Assembly (NCBI GenBank): GCA_002419585.1
Contig: DIGJ01000003.1
Coordinates: forward strand, 18,166-82,165
Source of the DNA: Lachnoclostridium sp. UBA5725
GTDB lineage: Bacteria > Bacillota > Clostridia > Lachnospirales > Lachnospiraceae
DNA: 64,000 bases
Direction of reading: 5' to 3'
The translations under genes were made by a program, and so were the position numbers. The notes under the pieces are model-generated. The model saw only the letters and a program-made list of their open reading frames with translations, did not search any database and was not told the origin of the DNA. Positions 53,906 through 63,736 of this stretch are shown one piece after another (positions within the stretch are counted from its first letter, which is position 1; every line of letters starts with the position of its first letter).

Positions 53906-54948
53906 TTAGTTGCCTCCTTTAACTCACGAGATATTTGACTTTTTGAAATACCAGTCAATATTTCAAGCTCTCTTACTGTAAAACCTTTTTCTTGGATTTC
54001 CCTTAGATTGTTTTCTTGTGTATCTCTAGTCGCAGTCTTATATAATCTCTTAAGGTAATCATACTCATTATTTGGATCACTAAATGCAAGCGAAGATTTA
54101 ATCAGGTTTTTAAGTTCTCCTGGATAAGGAATTGGATCTAAAAGCCCAAGAATCTTTTTAAATAAGCGCATATTTCTACCTGCATATTTAAATCTATTTA
54201 AAAAATCATTTAATATTATTTCTCCAATATCAATTAAATCTTCCCTAGTATACTGACTAAAATCTATTACTGAGTCAAATCTGCGAATTAATGCTTTATC
54301 AAATGATTTAAATAAGTTTGTAGTTGCAATTAATACCACGTTATCATTTAAACCATCTAGGCCTTTTAATACTGCAGATGTAGCTCTTCCCATCTCTCTT
54401 AGGTCATTAGAATTAATTCTATCAATTGCTATAGCATCGATTTCATCAAATAAAATAATAACCTTACTTGGATTTGATAAATTGCGAATTTCCTCAAAAA
54501 GATGTGCAATGTTTTTAGATGTTTGACCTAATTTACTATCCACAATAGTATCGAATTCAACTACAAATAATTCTCTATCAAGTATTCTTGCTATTTGCTT
54601 AACACTTTCCGTTTTTCCTGTCCCAGGAGGACCTTCAAATAAAAATTTGTTTACACCTGCATTATGTCCGACAGCATTAACAATCCCAATTATATTATCC
54701 TTTATTGTTTCTGGTAACGGCAAAGGTTCATTAGTTGTTTCTATTCTCTTAAAAAATACTTCACTATCTTCATTCATTTGAGGCGAGAATGTATTTGCAT
54801 CGGATAAAAGAGCCATAATATATTCTGAAAGTTGATAATTTCCAATTCCGTCAAAATAACGTGCAATTTCATATGCTTCCGTTCTAAATCCTGCATCATT
54901 TTTTTCTGCATAGTATTTAATTAAGTTTAATATATTCTTTTTTTTCAT
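53902..54948 (-). CDS. ietA: AAA+ ATPase of an IetAS-type defence pair
   Basis: 348 aa. Walker A GPPGTGKT (106-113), Walker B IILFDEID (164-171), sensor-1 region VVLIATTNLF, and arginines in RRFDSVIDF. The C-terminal 25 residues form a helix-turn-helix (VRELEILTGISKSQISRELK), so it may bind DNA or regulate itself. Start ATG 54948 has AGGAGG 8 bases upstream; the GTG three codons earlier overlaps that site. A sharp promoter lies directly in front. Confidence 0.8.
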   Translation of the reverse strand: MKKKNILNLIKYYAEKNDAGFRTEAYEIARYFDGIGNYQLSEYIMALLSDANTFSPQMNEDSEVFFKRIETTNEPLPLPETIKDNIIGIVNAVGHNAGVNKFLFEGPPGTGKTESVKQIARILDRELFVVEFDTIVDSKLGQTSKNIAHLFEEIRNLSNPSKVIILFDEIDAIAIDRINSNDLREMGRATSAVLKGLDGLNDNVVLIATTNLFKSFDKALIRRFDSVIDFSQYTREDLIDIGEIILNDFLNRFKYAGRNMRLFKKILGLLDPIPYPGELKNLIKSSLAFSDPNNEYDYLKRLYKTATRDTQENNLREIQEKGFTVRELEILTGISKSQISRELKEATK

Positions 54949-54967
54949 ATCTTCCACCTCCTATAAC

Positions 54968-54996
54968 ATGATATCACATAAGAGACACAAAGTCAA
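54968..54996 (-). promoter_or_regulatory. Promoter of the ietA-ietS operon
   Basis: Minus-strand TTGACT (54996-54991), 17 bases, TATCAT (54973-54968). Transcription would start a few bases before the ribosome site, so the leader is minimal. Confidence 0.6.
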
Positions 54997-55424
54997 TATT
55001 TGGGACAATTCCGTCAGAATAGTTCCGCTCCGTTTCTTTATATCTCCTCTCACTGCGAATGGTGTGTCACATAAATCCATTATATCCTCTAAATTTTTCA
55101 ACATATGATCTGCTTCCCAGCTAAAAAACACTATTTACATCAATATGAACTATTAATTTATCCAACTAAATGTTCATCTTCTTTGTGAAGTGATTATACC
55201 AAACATACGTTCTTTTCGCAATATAAAATTTTTTCCTAAATTTTTCCCTAATTTTCATACCTAATTACTCATGTAAAACCACTCAAATCCTGTAGTTTTC
55301 ATTTGGTTGAATTCGAGATTTCTATTTTTAGTTAAGATTTATATATATCGTATCTTCTGAATTTGATTTTTTCTGTCTCTTCAATTATGAAACAAATATA
55401 CATATACATGCGCTACATGGATTA
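54997..55424. other. AT-rich gap without a gene
   Basis: I see only a 47-codon frame on the minus strand (55104-54961) that has no ribosome site and resembles nothing known, and poly-T tracts. Otherwise empty. Confidence 0.4.
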
Positions 55425-56717
55425 TTATGCCTTATTCTTCCCTTTACTCACTCTATTATTTTTTCTATTCTCGTATGACTTATACAAATTACCAGACTTT
55501 ATCATCTCTGCACGTGCGTATCCAGCTCGGCTGATACCACTCTGCATGTTGCTGAACATATGTAAGATTTCATTTCTCTTCAAGATCAATCCGACTGCAA
55601 TAACTGTTTGGAACACAAGAACGATAAACCATCCATAACTTGGAGTTAGTTTATATAATACTGCATTCATCTTTATAAGCAATCCCATTAGAAATGTTAT
55701 TATAAGAATACTAATCTGCGTCTCCATAATTTTTCGAAGCCATGACGAAATACTGGACTCATATCCGGGTACTAAGGCAAGAATGAGGACAATAGGAGCA
55801 AATAATACATATACAATTGCTAAAACTTGAAATAATAGCTGTATGGCAGCTACAAGGAGATATACCCCACAGTTAATAAAAAAAGGGATAAGATATATGA
55901 TAAGGAAACCTACACGTTCGCCACCCCTAGTCTTATTAAAACAACTTTGGTCAAAATCTTCGACCAATGTCTCTCGTTCTTCAGTCCCCGGCTCCGTTGT
56001 AAGTAATTTCTCTACATCGGAATCTTTATAGGTTGAATTTCCAAACTCCATGGTCTTCCATGGATTATGTACTAGAGTTTCCCAGATAGATCCAGATGCC
56101 GTAGCTGCATAAGTAGACATATTAACCTTGCTGTTTCCTCTTATGCTTGTCAAAGCATCTTTAGACACCTCTTTTGTAATGCCAGTGGCATAGGATAATG
56201 CGGTTCCTGATTGGGTAACAACTAGTGAAGAAAGTACAATGATACCAATGACCTTTATTATTTCTGTACCAGCTCCGATCATATCTCGTTTGATCATACG
56301 CTTAATCAGGATAAAAGAAGTTCCTGCAAACGCAAGTCCAAACAACGGGAGAAAGATGCTGTTATTCAAAGCTTTTTGAATTGCATTTATTTCCTTGGAT
56401 AGCAATGCCCCCATATCAAAATCCATGGTAAAGTAGAAAATGCTAACGACTAAGTAAGCCCCTTTTTTCACAATCCAAAACAAAATATTTGCGATATTAT
56501 TAATGATGCTATCTCCAGCGTCCAAAATCCCTGTCTTTTCAATATCAAGATAATAATTGTCACGGTATGTCTTGCCTAGATACTTGCTGTCACCGTTTAA
56601 GGAATCAAAAGCATCAATATCTACGACATCTTTTGTCTCTGCATTTGCTATTGTTGGAGTGGTAAACAGGAACATGCTCACAAAGACCAGTAAAATTATT
56701 TGTTTCCATCTTATCAT
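55425..56717 (-). CDS. TrbL/VirB6-like conjugation membrane protein (Tn916 ORF15-type)
   Basis: 430 aa with a signal peptide (WKQIILLVFVSMFLFTTPTIANA) and about seven membrane helices. It resembles the CD3337/EF1877 mobilome membrane protein of Tn916-like elements: NILFWIVKKGAYLVVSIFYF and a late QTVIAVGLILKRNEILHMFS. It is much shorter than Tn916 ORF15, so may be a short type. ATG at 56715-56717 chosen because the signal peptide follows. It sits in a truncated ICE module. Confidence 0.75.
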   Translation of the reverse strand: MIRWKQIILLVFVSMFLFTTPTIANAETKDVVDIDAFDSLNGDSKYLGKTYRDNYYLDIEKTGILDAGDSIINNIANILFWIVKKGAYLVVSIFYFTMDFDMGALLSKEINAIQKALNNSIFLPLFGLAFAGTSFILIKRMIKRDMIGAGTEIIKVIGIIVLSSLVVTQSGTALSYATGITKEVSKDALTSIRGNSKVNMSTYAATASGSIWETLVHNPWKTMEFGNSTYKDSDVEKLLTTEPGTEERETLVEDFDQSCFNKTRGGERVGFLIIYLIPFFINCGVYLLVAAIQLLFQVLAIVYVLFAPIVLILALVPGYESSISSWLRKIMETQISILIITFLMGLLIKMNAVLYKLTPSYGWFIVLVFQTVIAVGLILKRNEILHMFSNMQSGISRAGYARAEMIKSGNLYKSYENRKNNRVSKGKNKA

Positions 56718-56733
56718 AAAATCAAGTCCCCTT

Positions 56734-57885
56734 TCATTCCTGGTCTCCCAGAAATACAAAATTTGGTCGTCTAAAATACTTAAAGGTACATCCTTTCATT
56801 GCTGGAGCAAAGGTTGTCCCTGTTACTGGGTTTATGTTGTTTGTCTGACCACTAATGGATATACCTACACGCCCGGTAGGACGATCTGCATACCCATAGT
56901 AGCGCCCAGCACAGTGTATAAAGGCATCTTTTTCATTAATCTTACCAATATAGATTCCAACATGGTTGATGCGGCCACCTAATAGGGCTGGATTTTGCAA
57001 GAATCCAAGGTCTCCTACTTTTAAATCTTCTTTGGATATCTCGCTGCATGCGTAGAACTGCATCGCGGTACCGCTGACCGGGATTCCTTCTGGAATATTT
57101 CCGGCGCTTACTGCTTTCCCAAAACACTGAATATAAACCCAGTCCACAAATCCGGAACAGTCAAGTGGCCCATCCGGAAATCCAGCCTTCCAGTATTTCG
57201 CACCAAGCTGGTAAGGATGATTGATTAAGGATGCAGCAACTCTGGTCAGATCCTCTCTGGATACATTACCAACTACTACTGGAGGAAGTTCACCCTCATA
57301 ATGAATGGAAGTTCCCTCTATTCCATACAAGCTGCCAAGATAATTACCTTCATGAAGATCAAGGACCTTTTCGATATCTTCTTCCTTCAGTCCGATGTAC
57401 TCCTTCAGGACTTTTGTATAATCCGGATTTACTAAAATAGTAGCAACATATTTGGTTGAATCACTTGATTTATTTTCTGCAATCTCATTGATCTTAGATA
57501 CTAAGAGAGAAGAATTGTCATACTCAAAAGTTTCCTTACTCTTTCCAAGATAGTCTAGGATCTCCTTCGAGCTTTCATAATAGTTTGTATTTGAATATAC
57601 CCAGCTCCCACCGGATACTTCCTTCCCGTCTTTCCCCTTTCCTTTTGTAGCCACGAAATTTTCTACGTCCTCACGTATAATACAAAATTCTAGAGAAGTC
57701 ATTAGAGGGTTATAGTCCTCAATATCACTCAATCCATTTTCCTGCGCATGGATGGCATCTGTTAGCATAACCAGATCCCAGGGAACGCCAAGCTCAGCGG
57801 CTACATACTGGTATTCGAATGCTTTTTCTTCCGTAGCCGGAGGTTCCAGTGGAACCGATGCTCCCGCACCACCACCTCCAATCAT
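56734..57885 (-). CDS. NlpC/P60 peptidase with lysozyme-like domain (Tn916 ORF14-type), 5' truncated
   Basis: 383 codons from the first ATG. N-terminal lysozyme-like region (ENGLSDIEDYNPLM) and C-terminal NlpC/P60 catalytic domain: Cys in PDGPLDCSGFVDWVY near 240, His in GGRINHVGIYIG near 302. Upstream of the first ATG the frame stays open through a basic segment and a membrane helix (WKLLIPFAPYILGFLCLLL), as in ORF14, up to a TAG at about 58006, without a start codon. So the original N-terminus is lost. Confidence 0.75.
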   Translation of the reverse strand: MIGGGGAGASVPLEPPATEEKAFEYQYVAAELGVPWDLVMLTDAIHAQENGLSDIEDYNPLMTSLEFCIIREDVENFVATKGKGKDGKEVSGGSWVYSNTNYYESSKEILDYLGKSKETFEYDNSSLLVSKINEIAENKSSDSTKYVATILVNPDYTKVLKEYIGLKEEDIEKVLDLHEGNYLGSLYGIEGTSIHYEGELPPVVVGNVSREDLTRVAASLINHPYQLGAKYWKAGFPDGPLDCSGFVDWVYIQCFGKAVSAGNIPEGIPVSGTAMQFYACSEISKEDLKVGDLGFLQNPALLGGRINHVGIYIGKINEKDAFIHCAGRYYGYADRPTGRVGISISGQTNNINPVTGTTFAPAMKGCTFKYFRRPNFVFLGDQE

Positions 57886-58040
57886 AAGGAGTAGGCAAAG
57901 AAATCCTAAAATATATGGTGCGAACGGAATCAGTAATTTCCAATATTGTTTCTTTTTTTCATTTTTTTCTCCAAGTGCTTGACTTAACTATTTTAATACT
58001 ATTAAGCTTATATTATAGTTTACGAAAGGAGGTCACACTA

Positions 58041-58241
58041 ATGTACTTACTTTTATATGCATTCTTAACAATATTATTTTGCATCTTTGCTATTCCTTAT
58101 CTTTTTTATGTTGTTGTGGCATTAACTTCTAATGCAAATAGCCTAAGATATTTAAATGCAATTGAGTATTCTGAAAAATTATTGTTTGCACTTTACATTA
58201 TTGTTTTTTTTACTTTTCTAAATTTTATAAGCCACATTTAA
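58041..58241 (+). CDS. Small two-helix membrane protein
   Basis: 66 aa. Two hydrophobic segments (LLYAFLTILFCIFAIPYLFY and LLFALYIIVFFTFLNFI). Strong ribosome site AAAGGAGGT seven bases upstream of ATG and a terminator follows at 58248-58270. It therefore looks like a live gene in an otherwise decayed segment. Family unknown. Confidence 0.6.
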   Translation: MYLLLYAFLTILFCIFAIPYLFYVVVALTSNANSLRYLNAIEYSEKLLFALYIIVFFTFLNFISHI

Positions 58242-58247
58242 GAGTGC

Positions 58248-58270
58248 GGAGTACCTTTTTAAGGTACTCC
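58248..58270 (+). terminator. Terminator of the small membrane protein gene
   Basis: GGAGTACC and GGTACTCC with a 7-base loop, and T-rich DNA downstream, 7 bases after the stop codon. Confidence 0.75.
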
Positions 58271-58279
58271 ATCTATTCT

Positions 58280-58636
58280 TTAATAAATTCCACCGCTTCG
58301 GTAATCGCTCACGACACTCTTGTTCGGATCAATGTAATACATAACATAATCCCCATAGCTAAAGTTAAAGGATCCTCTGTCTGAATCTACTTTGGAAAGG
58401 ATTCCACCTTCCATTTGCCACATGTTACAATATCCGTTATATTGCGCATTTTCCTTGTTAATGTAACTAAGATATGGCTCACCGTCTTTTACTGCCTCTA
58501 TATCGAAATTAACAACGATATAGCCTGTTTTTAGCCAGAAGTTCTCCGAAAAATCTAAGCCATGATTATCAATTGCATACTGGTTTACATCAAACCCTTT
58601 TGGACACGCATACAGCTTAGCTGGAAGATAATAGAA
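58280..58636 (-). pseudogene. 5'-truncated gene fragment of unknown family
   Basis: 118 codons open on the minus strand from an in-frame TAA at 58639-58637 to a stop at 58282-58280, with no start codon near the top. It reads FDVNQYAIDNHGLDFSENFW, WLKTGYIVVNFDIEA and later FNFSYGDYVMYYIDPNKS. This looks like the end of a secreted ICE-borne or DUF5704-like protein. Its upper end meets the integrase coding region at 58620-58636, so the two fragments are joined head to head. Confidence 0.6.
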
Positions 58637-59503
58637 TTATATGGTAAATGGACGAAAGAATATTTCAAAACCCTAAAGAGCGTCACTTCAGAGCGGACAA
58701 TAACTGCTGCATGGCAATATGTCCCAAACAGTCTAAAAAAGATGAATATAAAAGACATTAGAGCATTTCATTTAAAGAATGCCATAGAGCATGCTCACCG
58801 ACTAGATGAAGAATCAAATATAATAATAGCCTCTGATAACATCAAATCCAGAATAAAATCTACTTTCAATCTTATCTTTGATTATGCAAAATTCAATGAA
58901 ATTGTAACTAATAATTATGCCCGGGATTTTAGTTTGAACGGAATCCAAAATAAAATCGAAAAAAGCCGTGCCAACAAAAATCCATTTACCCATGAGCAGG
59001 AAAATCTTCTTTGGAGCGACTTAGATTTTGGTTGTACACGTATGATTCTTATCAACAACTATTCTGGATGGAGACCCCAGGAGCTTATTAATCTAGAAAT
59101 TAAGAACATAGATTTAGAAAAGCAGACTATGATAGGTGGTATGAAAACAGATGCCGGCACCAATCGGCTAGTTCCTATCAATCCTAAGATATTTGAACTC
59201 ATAAAATATTACTATGAGCAGAATAAAGAAAAAACGTATCTCTTTTACAATCCTGATGCTCCAGATAAGCCATTTACTTATGATCAGTACCGAGGACGTT
59301 TTAAAAAGATTCTAACACGCCATCATTTAAGTGACTTAAGTCCAAGCAGTCCAAGACACACCTTTTCTACAAGGGCTAAAATGGCCCATATGGATGATAC
59401 TGCAAGAAAAATGATTATGGGGCATGTTATCTATGATGTAACAGATAAGCATTATACCCATTTGAATTTGGACTGGCTGAAGGAAGAGCTTGCTAAAATT
59501 TAA
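58562..59503 (+). CDS. Tyrosine recombinase/integrase, 5' truncated
   Basis: The frame gives 313 residues from 58562, but the first 22 lie antisense to the fragment above; family-like sequence starts near codon 23 (58628, ELYGKWTKEYF), so the arm-binding N-terminus is missing. The catalytic domain keeps the Arg in GWRPQELINL, Lys in GGMKTDAGTNR, Arg-His in PRHTFSTRA and Tyr in DKHYTHL. The usual His before Arg (HxxR) appears to be Ser (PSSPR). Full family members are 350-400 aa. Probably inactive. Confidence 0.75.
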   Translation: MIINCILVYIKPFWTRIQLSWKIIELYGKWTKEYFKTLKSVTSERTITAAWQYVPNSLKKMNIKDIRAFHLKNAIEHAHRLDEESNIIIASDNIKSRIKSTFNLIFDYAKFNEIVTNNYARDFSLNGIQNKIEKSRANKNPFTHEQENLLWSDLDFGCTRMILINNYSGWRPQELINLEIKNIDLEKQTMIGGMKTDAGTNRLVPINPKIFELIKYYYEQNKEKTYLFYNPDAPDKPFTYDQYRGRFKKILTRHHLSDLSPSSPRHTFSTRAKMAHMDDTARKMIMGHVIYDVTDKHYTHLNLDWLKEELAKI

Positions 59504-59513
59504 AAGGAATAAG

Positions 59514-59562
59514 ATAGCTGATTAAGCCTAAGTATTTCAATATTCTCAGGTTAATCAGCTAT
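59514..59562. terminator. Hairpin after the integrase gene
   Basis: ATAGCTGATTAAGCCT and AGGTTAATCAGCTAT form a 15-base imperfect stem, 10 bases after the integrase stop and 41 bases before the NACHT gene's end. Confidence 0.55.
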
Positions 59563-59603
59563 AACTTTTAATTAAACGCGAGTAAAACCCATTAGTCTTT
59601 AAA

Positions 59604-62600
59604 CTAATAATTCTTCATTGTATTTTCTGACTCTAGTGATTTCATAAAAGTAAGTATTGTTTCCATATTCCAAGGAGTATCACTTGACACGTCTATTAAG
59701 CGGTCAATATTTTTTAAATGCCAGTAACACGTTGATATTATTTTTTCATTATTTTGACAATCATTTATAAGCGAAATCAGCATTTCTTTAATATAAACTT
59801 TATCCACCTGAATGAAATTATTAATAACCGCGTCAAGGCTTCCTCTTAGACCGAAACTCTCTTTGTCTTTAAACCCATCAGAGTAGCTGAGCTTGATAAG
59901 ATTAAAAATCACATCATTTAACGAGATATCATTTATTTCTCGAATAGCCATTGTTATTTCCTCTATGTGTGATACGCCAGGAAGCAATTCAGGTAAGGTG
60001 TTAGCTTTCTTTGCAAGTTTATAATACTTATCTAAAGCGTATCTATTATTTATCTTTAGTAATTCAAATAAAAAAAGTAGTTGATTCTCTGATTCACTAT
60101 TTCTTTTAACCATGATGGCAATAATTTTATCATTCTCATTTTTTATTTTGTAAAAAAGATACCTTAGAAAATCGTTATCTATCGTTTCATCAACTAAATT
60201 GTTAACAAACTGTTCTCCCTTGACTTTAATCAAATAATCAACTGTGCAATTTTTATGCCATTTAGCATCTTCAGAAGTGTTTCTAAAAAGATCAATAGAA
60301 ATATCCACTCCCTCTATCAACTCCTCATTTGCACAATAGAGAATATGCGTTTGAGCTGCCAGTGGGTTAAGTTTTATGTTTTTGATATTATAAACAATCT
60401 TTTCTCTGAGCTTGTTCTTATCTGAAATGTTTTGTATAACAAAGTTCAGCGCCTCTGAATTACCTGAGGTGGTAGATGATAAAAATGCATAAGATGGAAG
60501 CATAAGCATTTCAGTGAGTTTATCATCACATATGACAAACTTAAACTCATTTTGTAATATTATAATTTGCCTTACTATATAAAATTGCGTTTCGTTCAAT
60601 TCTTCAAAATTAACATCTGTTATTGTTTTATAAAAATATGTTTTAAGATATTCCTTCTGTACAATAGACACTTCAATATGTTCACGATTTTGAAATATAC
60701 TACATATTTCACGTATACTAAAATCCTCCCAGTCAATATTATCTAAGAACTGTGTCACTTTACACTTCCCGTTTCCATTATGGTAAAGAACAGTTTGAAT
60801 ATTCCGCATATCCTTACGATGGTGCGGTACCTTTGAAAAAGATTCCCCTAATATTTCTTCACATAAAATTTGGTCACCTATAAAAGATATTAATTCGTCT
60901 ATCATTGAAGCAAATTTAGATATCTCAAATAAACTGTCAAAATATTTTTGATTACCATCTCGGTGTATCTTTTCCCAATCTTCAATCTTGTCAATCTCAA
61001 TATCAACACCTTCTTTTTTAACCACAGCTTGGTTGAGTTTATCAAATATGACTGAATCCTTCGAATGACGTCTGGCATACCATTTATATACTTCAGGATC
61101 GATCTCACTAGCTAAATAGCTTGAAATTAAAATATCTAATAATTGTTTCTCCATAATATCTTCTATAGAGAATATCATTGCCTCAGTGGGCATTTTGAGT
61201 TTTAGTATTCTACTAAAAGCATCACATAGTAAGTCATAATCCAAAAATAATTGCTTGATTATTCTGCTTTTACGCTTATCACACCTACTAGAAACAAAAA
61301 CAAATATATCCACCAGCTTGTTCAAAAAAATATTATGTCCATGCTTGTTCATTTCAAACACTTTTATTATAAGCTCTTTAAACAATTCATCATTTTCATG
61401 AAAACGATGAGATTTATCAGAGCAGAGAAGTTTAACGAACTGCAAAATATTATTTGAATTATGAAAAGATTTAATAGACCTTGAGAATTCTTTCCAAACG
61501 CTGTAATTTTCAAGGATTTTGTTATATTTATCAAACATTTTTAAGAAATAATCAGCGTAGTCATCAACAACATTTGCCCTATTAAGCAATCTGCTCAGTG
61601 CCCCGATGACTTCAGGTCTTTCGTCATCTTTTAGCAAATCAAATACCTCTGGCGTGAGGATTAACAAATCCTTATTAAATAATTGTATCAATACTTTAAC
61701 TGCTATAGATATTATATAATCTGGCTGTTTATTATTTAAGTATGGAATAATGGCATTTTTAATTTTGGTTTCCATACCATAGAAATTATTAAAGTATCGC
61801 AGAATACTCATTGCTCCAAGAAAAGAAGCCTCGTTTACTGGCTTACTTATTGCTTCAAACAAAAAAGAAACTGTAGTTTTGCTTTGGAAGAATTTCGCAA
61901 GCTTTTCTTCTTCATGAAGTGCATAGATTGGAAGCATTTTATCGAATGAATCATGCATTAATTGAGTAAATATTTTAACACGATCTTCCTCTGTGATTCT
62001 ATCGGACTCGAATTTATAAATTATTTCAGGGTCATTGTCAATCAACCAACTAATTAGGTAATTGTCTTTTCGCATAGGAAGTAAGAAAGATAAAATATTC
62101 ATCCATGATGGGCGTAATAATTTATTATCATTGTCATATGTTATAATTTCTAGTAGTTTGTCAAAAGAAATGTCTGCCAAGTATTCAGCTACTAAAAATT
62201 CACGAAAAATATTGTGTTCAAATTCCCAAACAAAGATATGCTCTGATTCTCTACACAAAAGCAGTCCAGTTTTATTAAAAAGCTCTCTTATAGACGACGA
62301 AAAATAGCGTGTGTATTCATTGTTTTTCAAAGCAAATATGTGCAATGATTGAATTATAAAACTTAATTCCTTTAACTTTGAACGCAGTACATATTCGTTT
62401 GCCAGAAGTGAATCTTTGTAAGCACAAGGATATCTTTCATCACCCTTTTTAAGTCTATATGAAATCATTATATCCAATAATAGCTCTCTGTTAGGTAAGG
62501 AACCCTTTTCCTTATATATCCGAATCATATCAAAAAGATAAAATGGCGTTTGAGCCAGAGTCAAACAGTCTGTGCTTTTCAAACATTTCAAGAAATTAGT

Positions 62601-63728
62601 TGTATTTAAAATACCATTATCTATGGCAACTGTAGAAATTTGCTCAATGGTTAGCGGTAATATCTTATATTCAACAAAATGGTTATCTATATTAACTCTA
62701 TAATTCGTTCTTGCCGATAAAAGAATTTTTACTTCAGGATTTCCATGCGTAGCTGAGCCAAGCTCCTTTACCAGATCAGCTATTTTTCCACCATCCATCT
62801 CATCTAGGCCGTCTATAATTAAAAGTGGAATTTTTCTGTCGATAGTGTTATTTTGAGTAAGGTTTAGGTACTTGGCAACATCTGAATAGTTAGTGTTTCT
62901 TAAATTTACCCATATAGGGAAATATTCATCGTCATTTTCATAGTGCCAATAGATATTAGCTAATTCAAAAGACTTTCCTGTTCCGGCATCACCGAGTAAA
63001 AGTATTAAGTTATTCATTTTAATAACTTCATTAATATCTTTACCAATATAATCATCCCATATTAAGTTTTCACTTTTATTTTTTTGAGAATTACTCATAT
63101 TTTGTAACTTACGGATTATTTTTGTTTCGTTTTTATCTGGCTTACTAAGAGGTATATGATCAGACACCTTATTGGTTTTTGCAGGAAATAAAAGGTTGGC
63201 AATGAACTTTGTAACCGTCCAAACATAACGATAAGCAAAATTGATGCTGCCATCTGTAATATCAAGCAGTAAGAATTCATTACTACATCCCTTTTCTTGT
63301 TTAAAAAGCGTCCCTACTGAATGTATGTCAGTATCATTATTTAAAAAGTCTGGTACTTTTACATTACCATGTTGATGACCATAGAAAATAAAGTTCGAAT
63401 GTGTTGCAGTCAATTCATTTTCGTTTATTACGCTTCTATCAGCGCCTTCTTGTTCACAAGGCGGATGGTGCATAAATATAATATTTTTCCCTGCATTCAT
63501 TTTTGATTTCAAAGCATTAATATCAATTTTACCATCTAAATCATGATTTCGTGTTAATGTAGAGTCTACTAAAATTAAATTTACTTTAGCCTCTTCAATT
63601 GAAAATACAGACGATTTCATCGTAAAAACAAAGTCTTTTTTATAACTATGCCGCTGGCAAAAATTATTGAAATCAGAAAGTTCAAAACTATTATGCTCAA
63701 TTTCATGATTACCTGGAATAAATAGCAT
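59604..63728 (-). CDS. Metallophosphoesterase-NACHT (NLR-like) protein, N-terminus removed
   Basis: 1374 codons. From the N-terminus: the second half of a calcineurin-like phosphoesterase (GNHE at 6-9, HHPP at 87-90, GHQH at 117-120); a NACHT NTPase with Walker A GDAGTGKS (246-253), hallmark LLIIDGLDEMDGG (302-314) and sensor ILLSART; then about 900 residues of helical repeats (HEAT/ARM-like) as a ligand sensor. The first phosphoesterase motifs (DxH and GDxxD) are missing, and the frame ahead of the ATG ends at an IS66-family element. The ATG has no ribosome site. Architecture typical of bacterial STAND/NACHT phage-defence proteins. Confidence 0.85.
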   Translation of the reverse strand: MLFIPGNHEIEHNSFELSDFNNFCQRHSYKKDFVFTMKSSVFSIEEAKVNLILVDSTLTRNHDLDGKIDINALKSKMNAGKNIIFMHHPPCEQEGADRSVINENELTATHSNFIFYGHQHGNVKVPDFLNNDTDIHSVGTLFKQEKGCSNEFLLLDITDGSINFAYRYVWTVTKFIANLLFPAKTNKVSDHIPLSKPDKNETKIIRKLQNMSNSQKNKSENLIWDDYIGKDINEVIKMNNLILLLGDAGTGKSFELANIYWHYENDDEYFPIWVNLRNTNYSDVAKYLNLTQNNTIDRKIPLLIIDGLDEMDGGKIADLVKELGSATHGNPEVKILLSARTNYRVNIDNHFVEYKILPLTIEQISTVAIDNGILNTTNFLKCLKSTDCLTLAQTPFYLFDMIRIYKEKGSLPNRELLLDIMISYRLKKGDERYPCAYKDSLLANEYVLRSKLKELSFIIQSLHIFALKNNEYTRYFSSSIRELFNKTGLLLCRESEHIFVWEFEHNIFREFLVAEYLADISFDKLLEIITYDNDNKLLRPSWMNILSFLLPMRKDNYLISWLIDNDPEIIYKFESDRITEEDRVKIFTQLMHDSFDKMLPIYALHEEEKLAKFFQSKTTVSFLFEAISKPVNEASFLGAMSILRYFNNFYGMETKIKNAIIPYLNNKQPDYIISIAVKVLIQLFNKDLLILTPEVFDLLKDDERPEVIGALSRLLNRANVVDDYADYFLKMFDKYNKILENYSVWKEFSRSIKSFHNSNNILQFVKLLCSDKSHRFHENDELFKELIIKVFEMNKHGHNIFLNKLVDIFVFVSSRCDKRKSRIIKQLFLDYDLLCDAFSRILKLKMPTEAMIFSIEDIMEKQLLDILISSYLASEIDPEVYKWYARRHSKDSVIFDKLNQAVVKKEGVDIEIDKIEDWEKIHRDGNQKYFDSLFEISKFASMIDELISFIGDQILCEEILGESFSKVPHHRKDMRNIQTVLYHNGNGKCKVTQFLDNIDWEDFSIREICSIFQNREHIEVSIVQKEYLKTYFYKTITDVNFEELNETQFYIVRQIIILQNEFKFVICDDKLTEMLMLPSYAFLSSTTSGNSEALNFVIQNISDKNKLREKIVYNIKNIKLNPLAAQTHILYCANEELIEGVDISIDLFRNTSEDAKWHKNCTVDYLIKVKGEQFVNNLVDETIDNDFLRYLFYKIKNENDKIIAIMVKRNSESENQLLFLFELLKINNRYALDKYYKLAKKANTLPELLPGVSHIEEITMAIREINDISLNDVIFNLIKLSYSDGFKDKESFGLRGSLDAVINNFIQVDKVYIKEMLISLINDCQNNEKIISTCYWHLKNIDRLIDVSSDTPWNMETILTFMKSLESENTMKNY

Positions 63729-63736
63729 ATTAACAG

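Noticed and set aside
54961..55104. 47-codon frame in front of ietA
   Set aside because: It overlaps the ietA promoter, has no ribosome binding site and no recognised motif.
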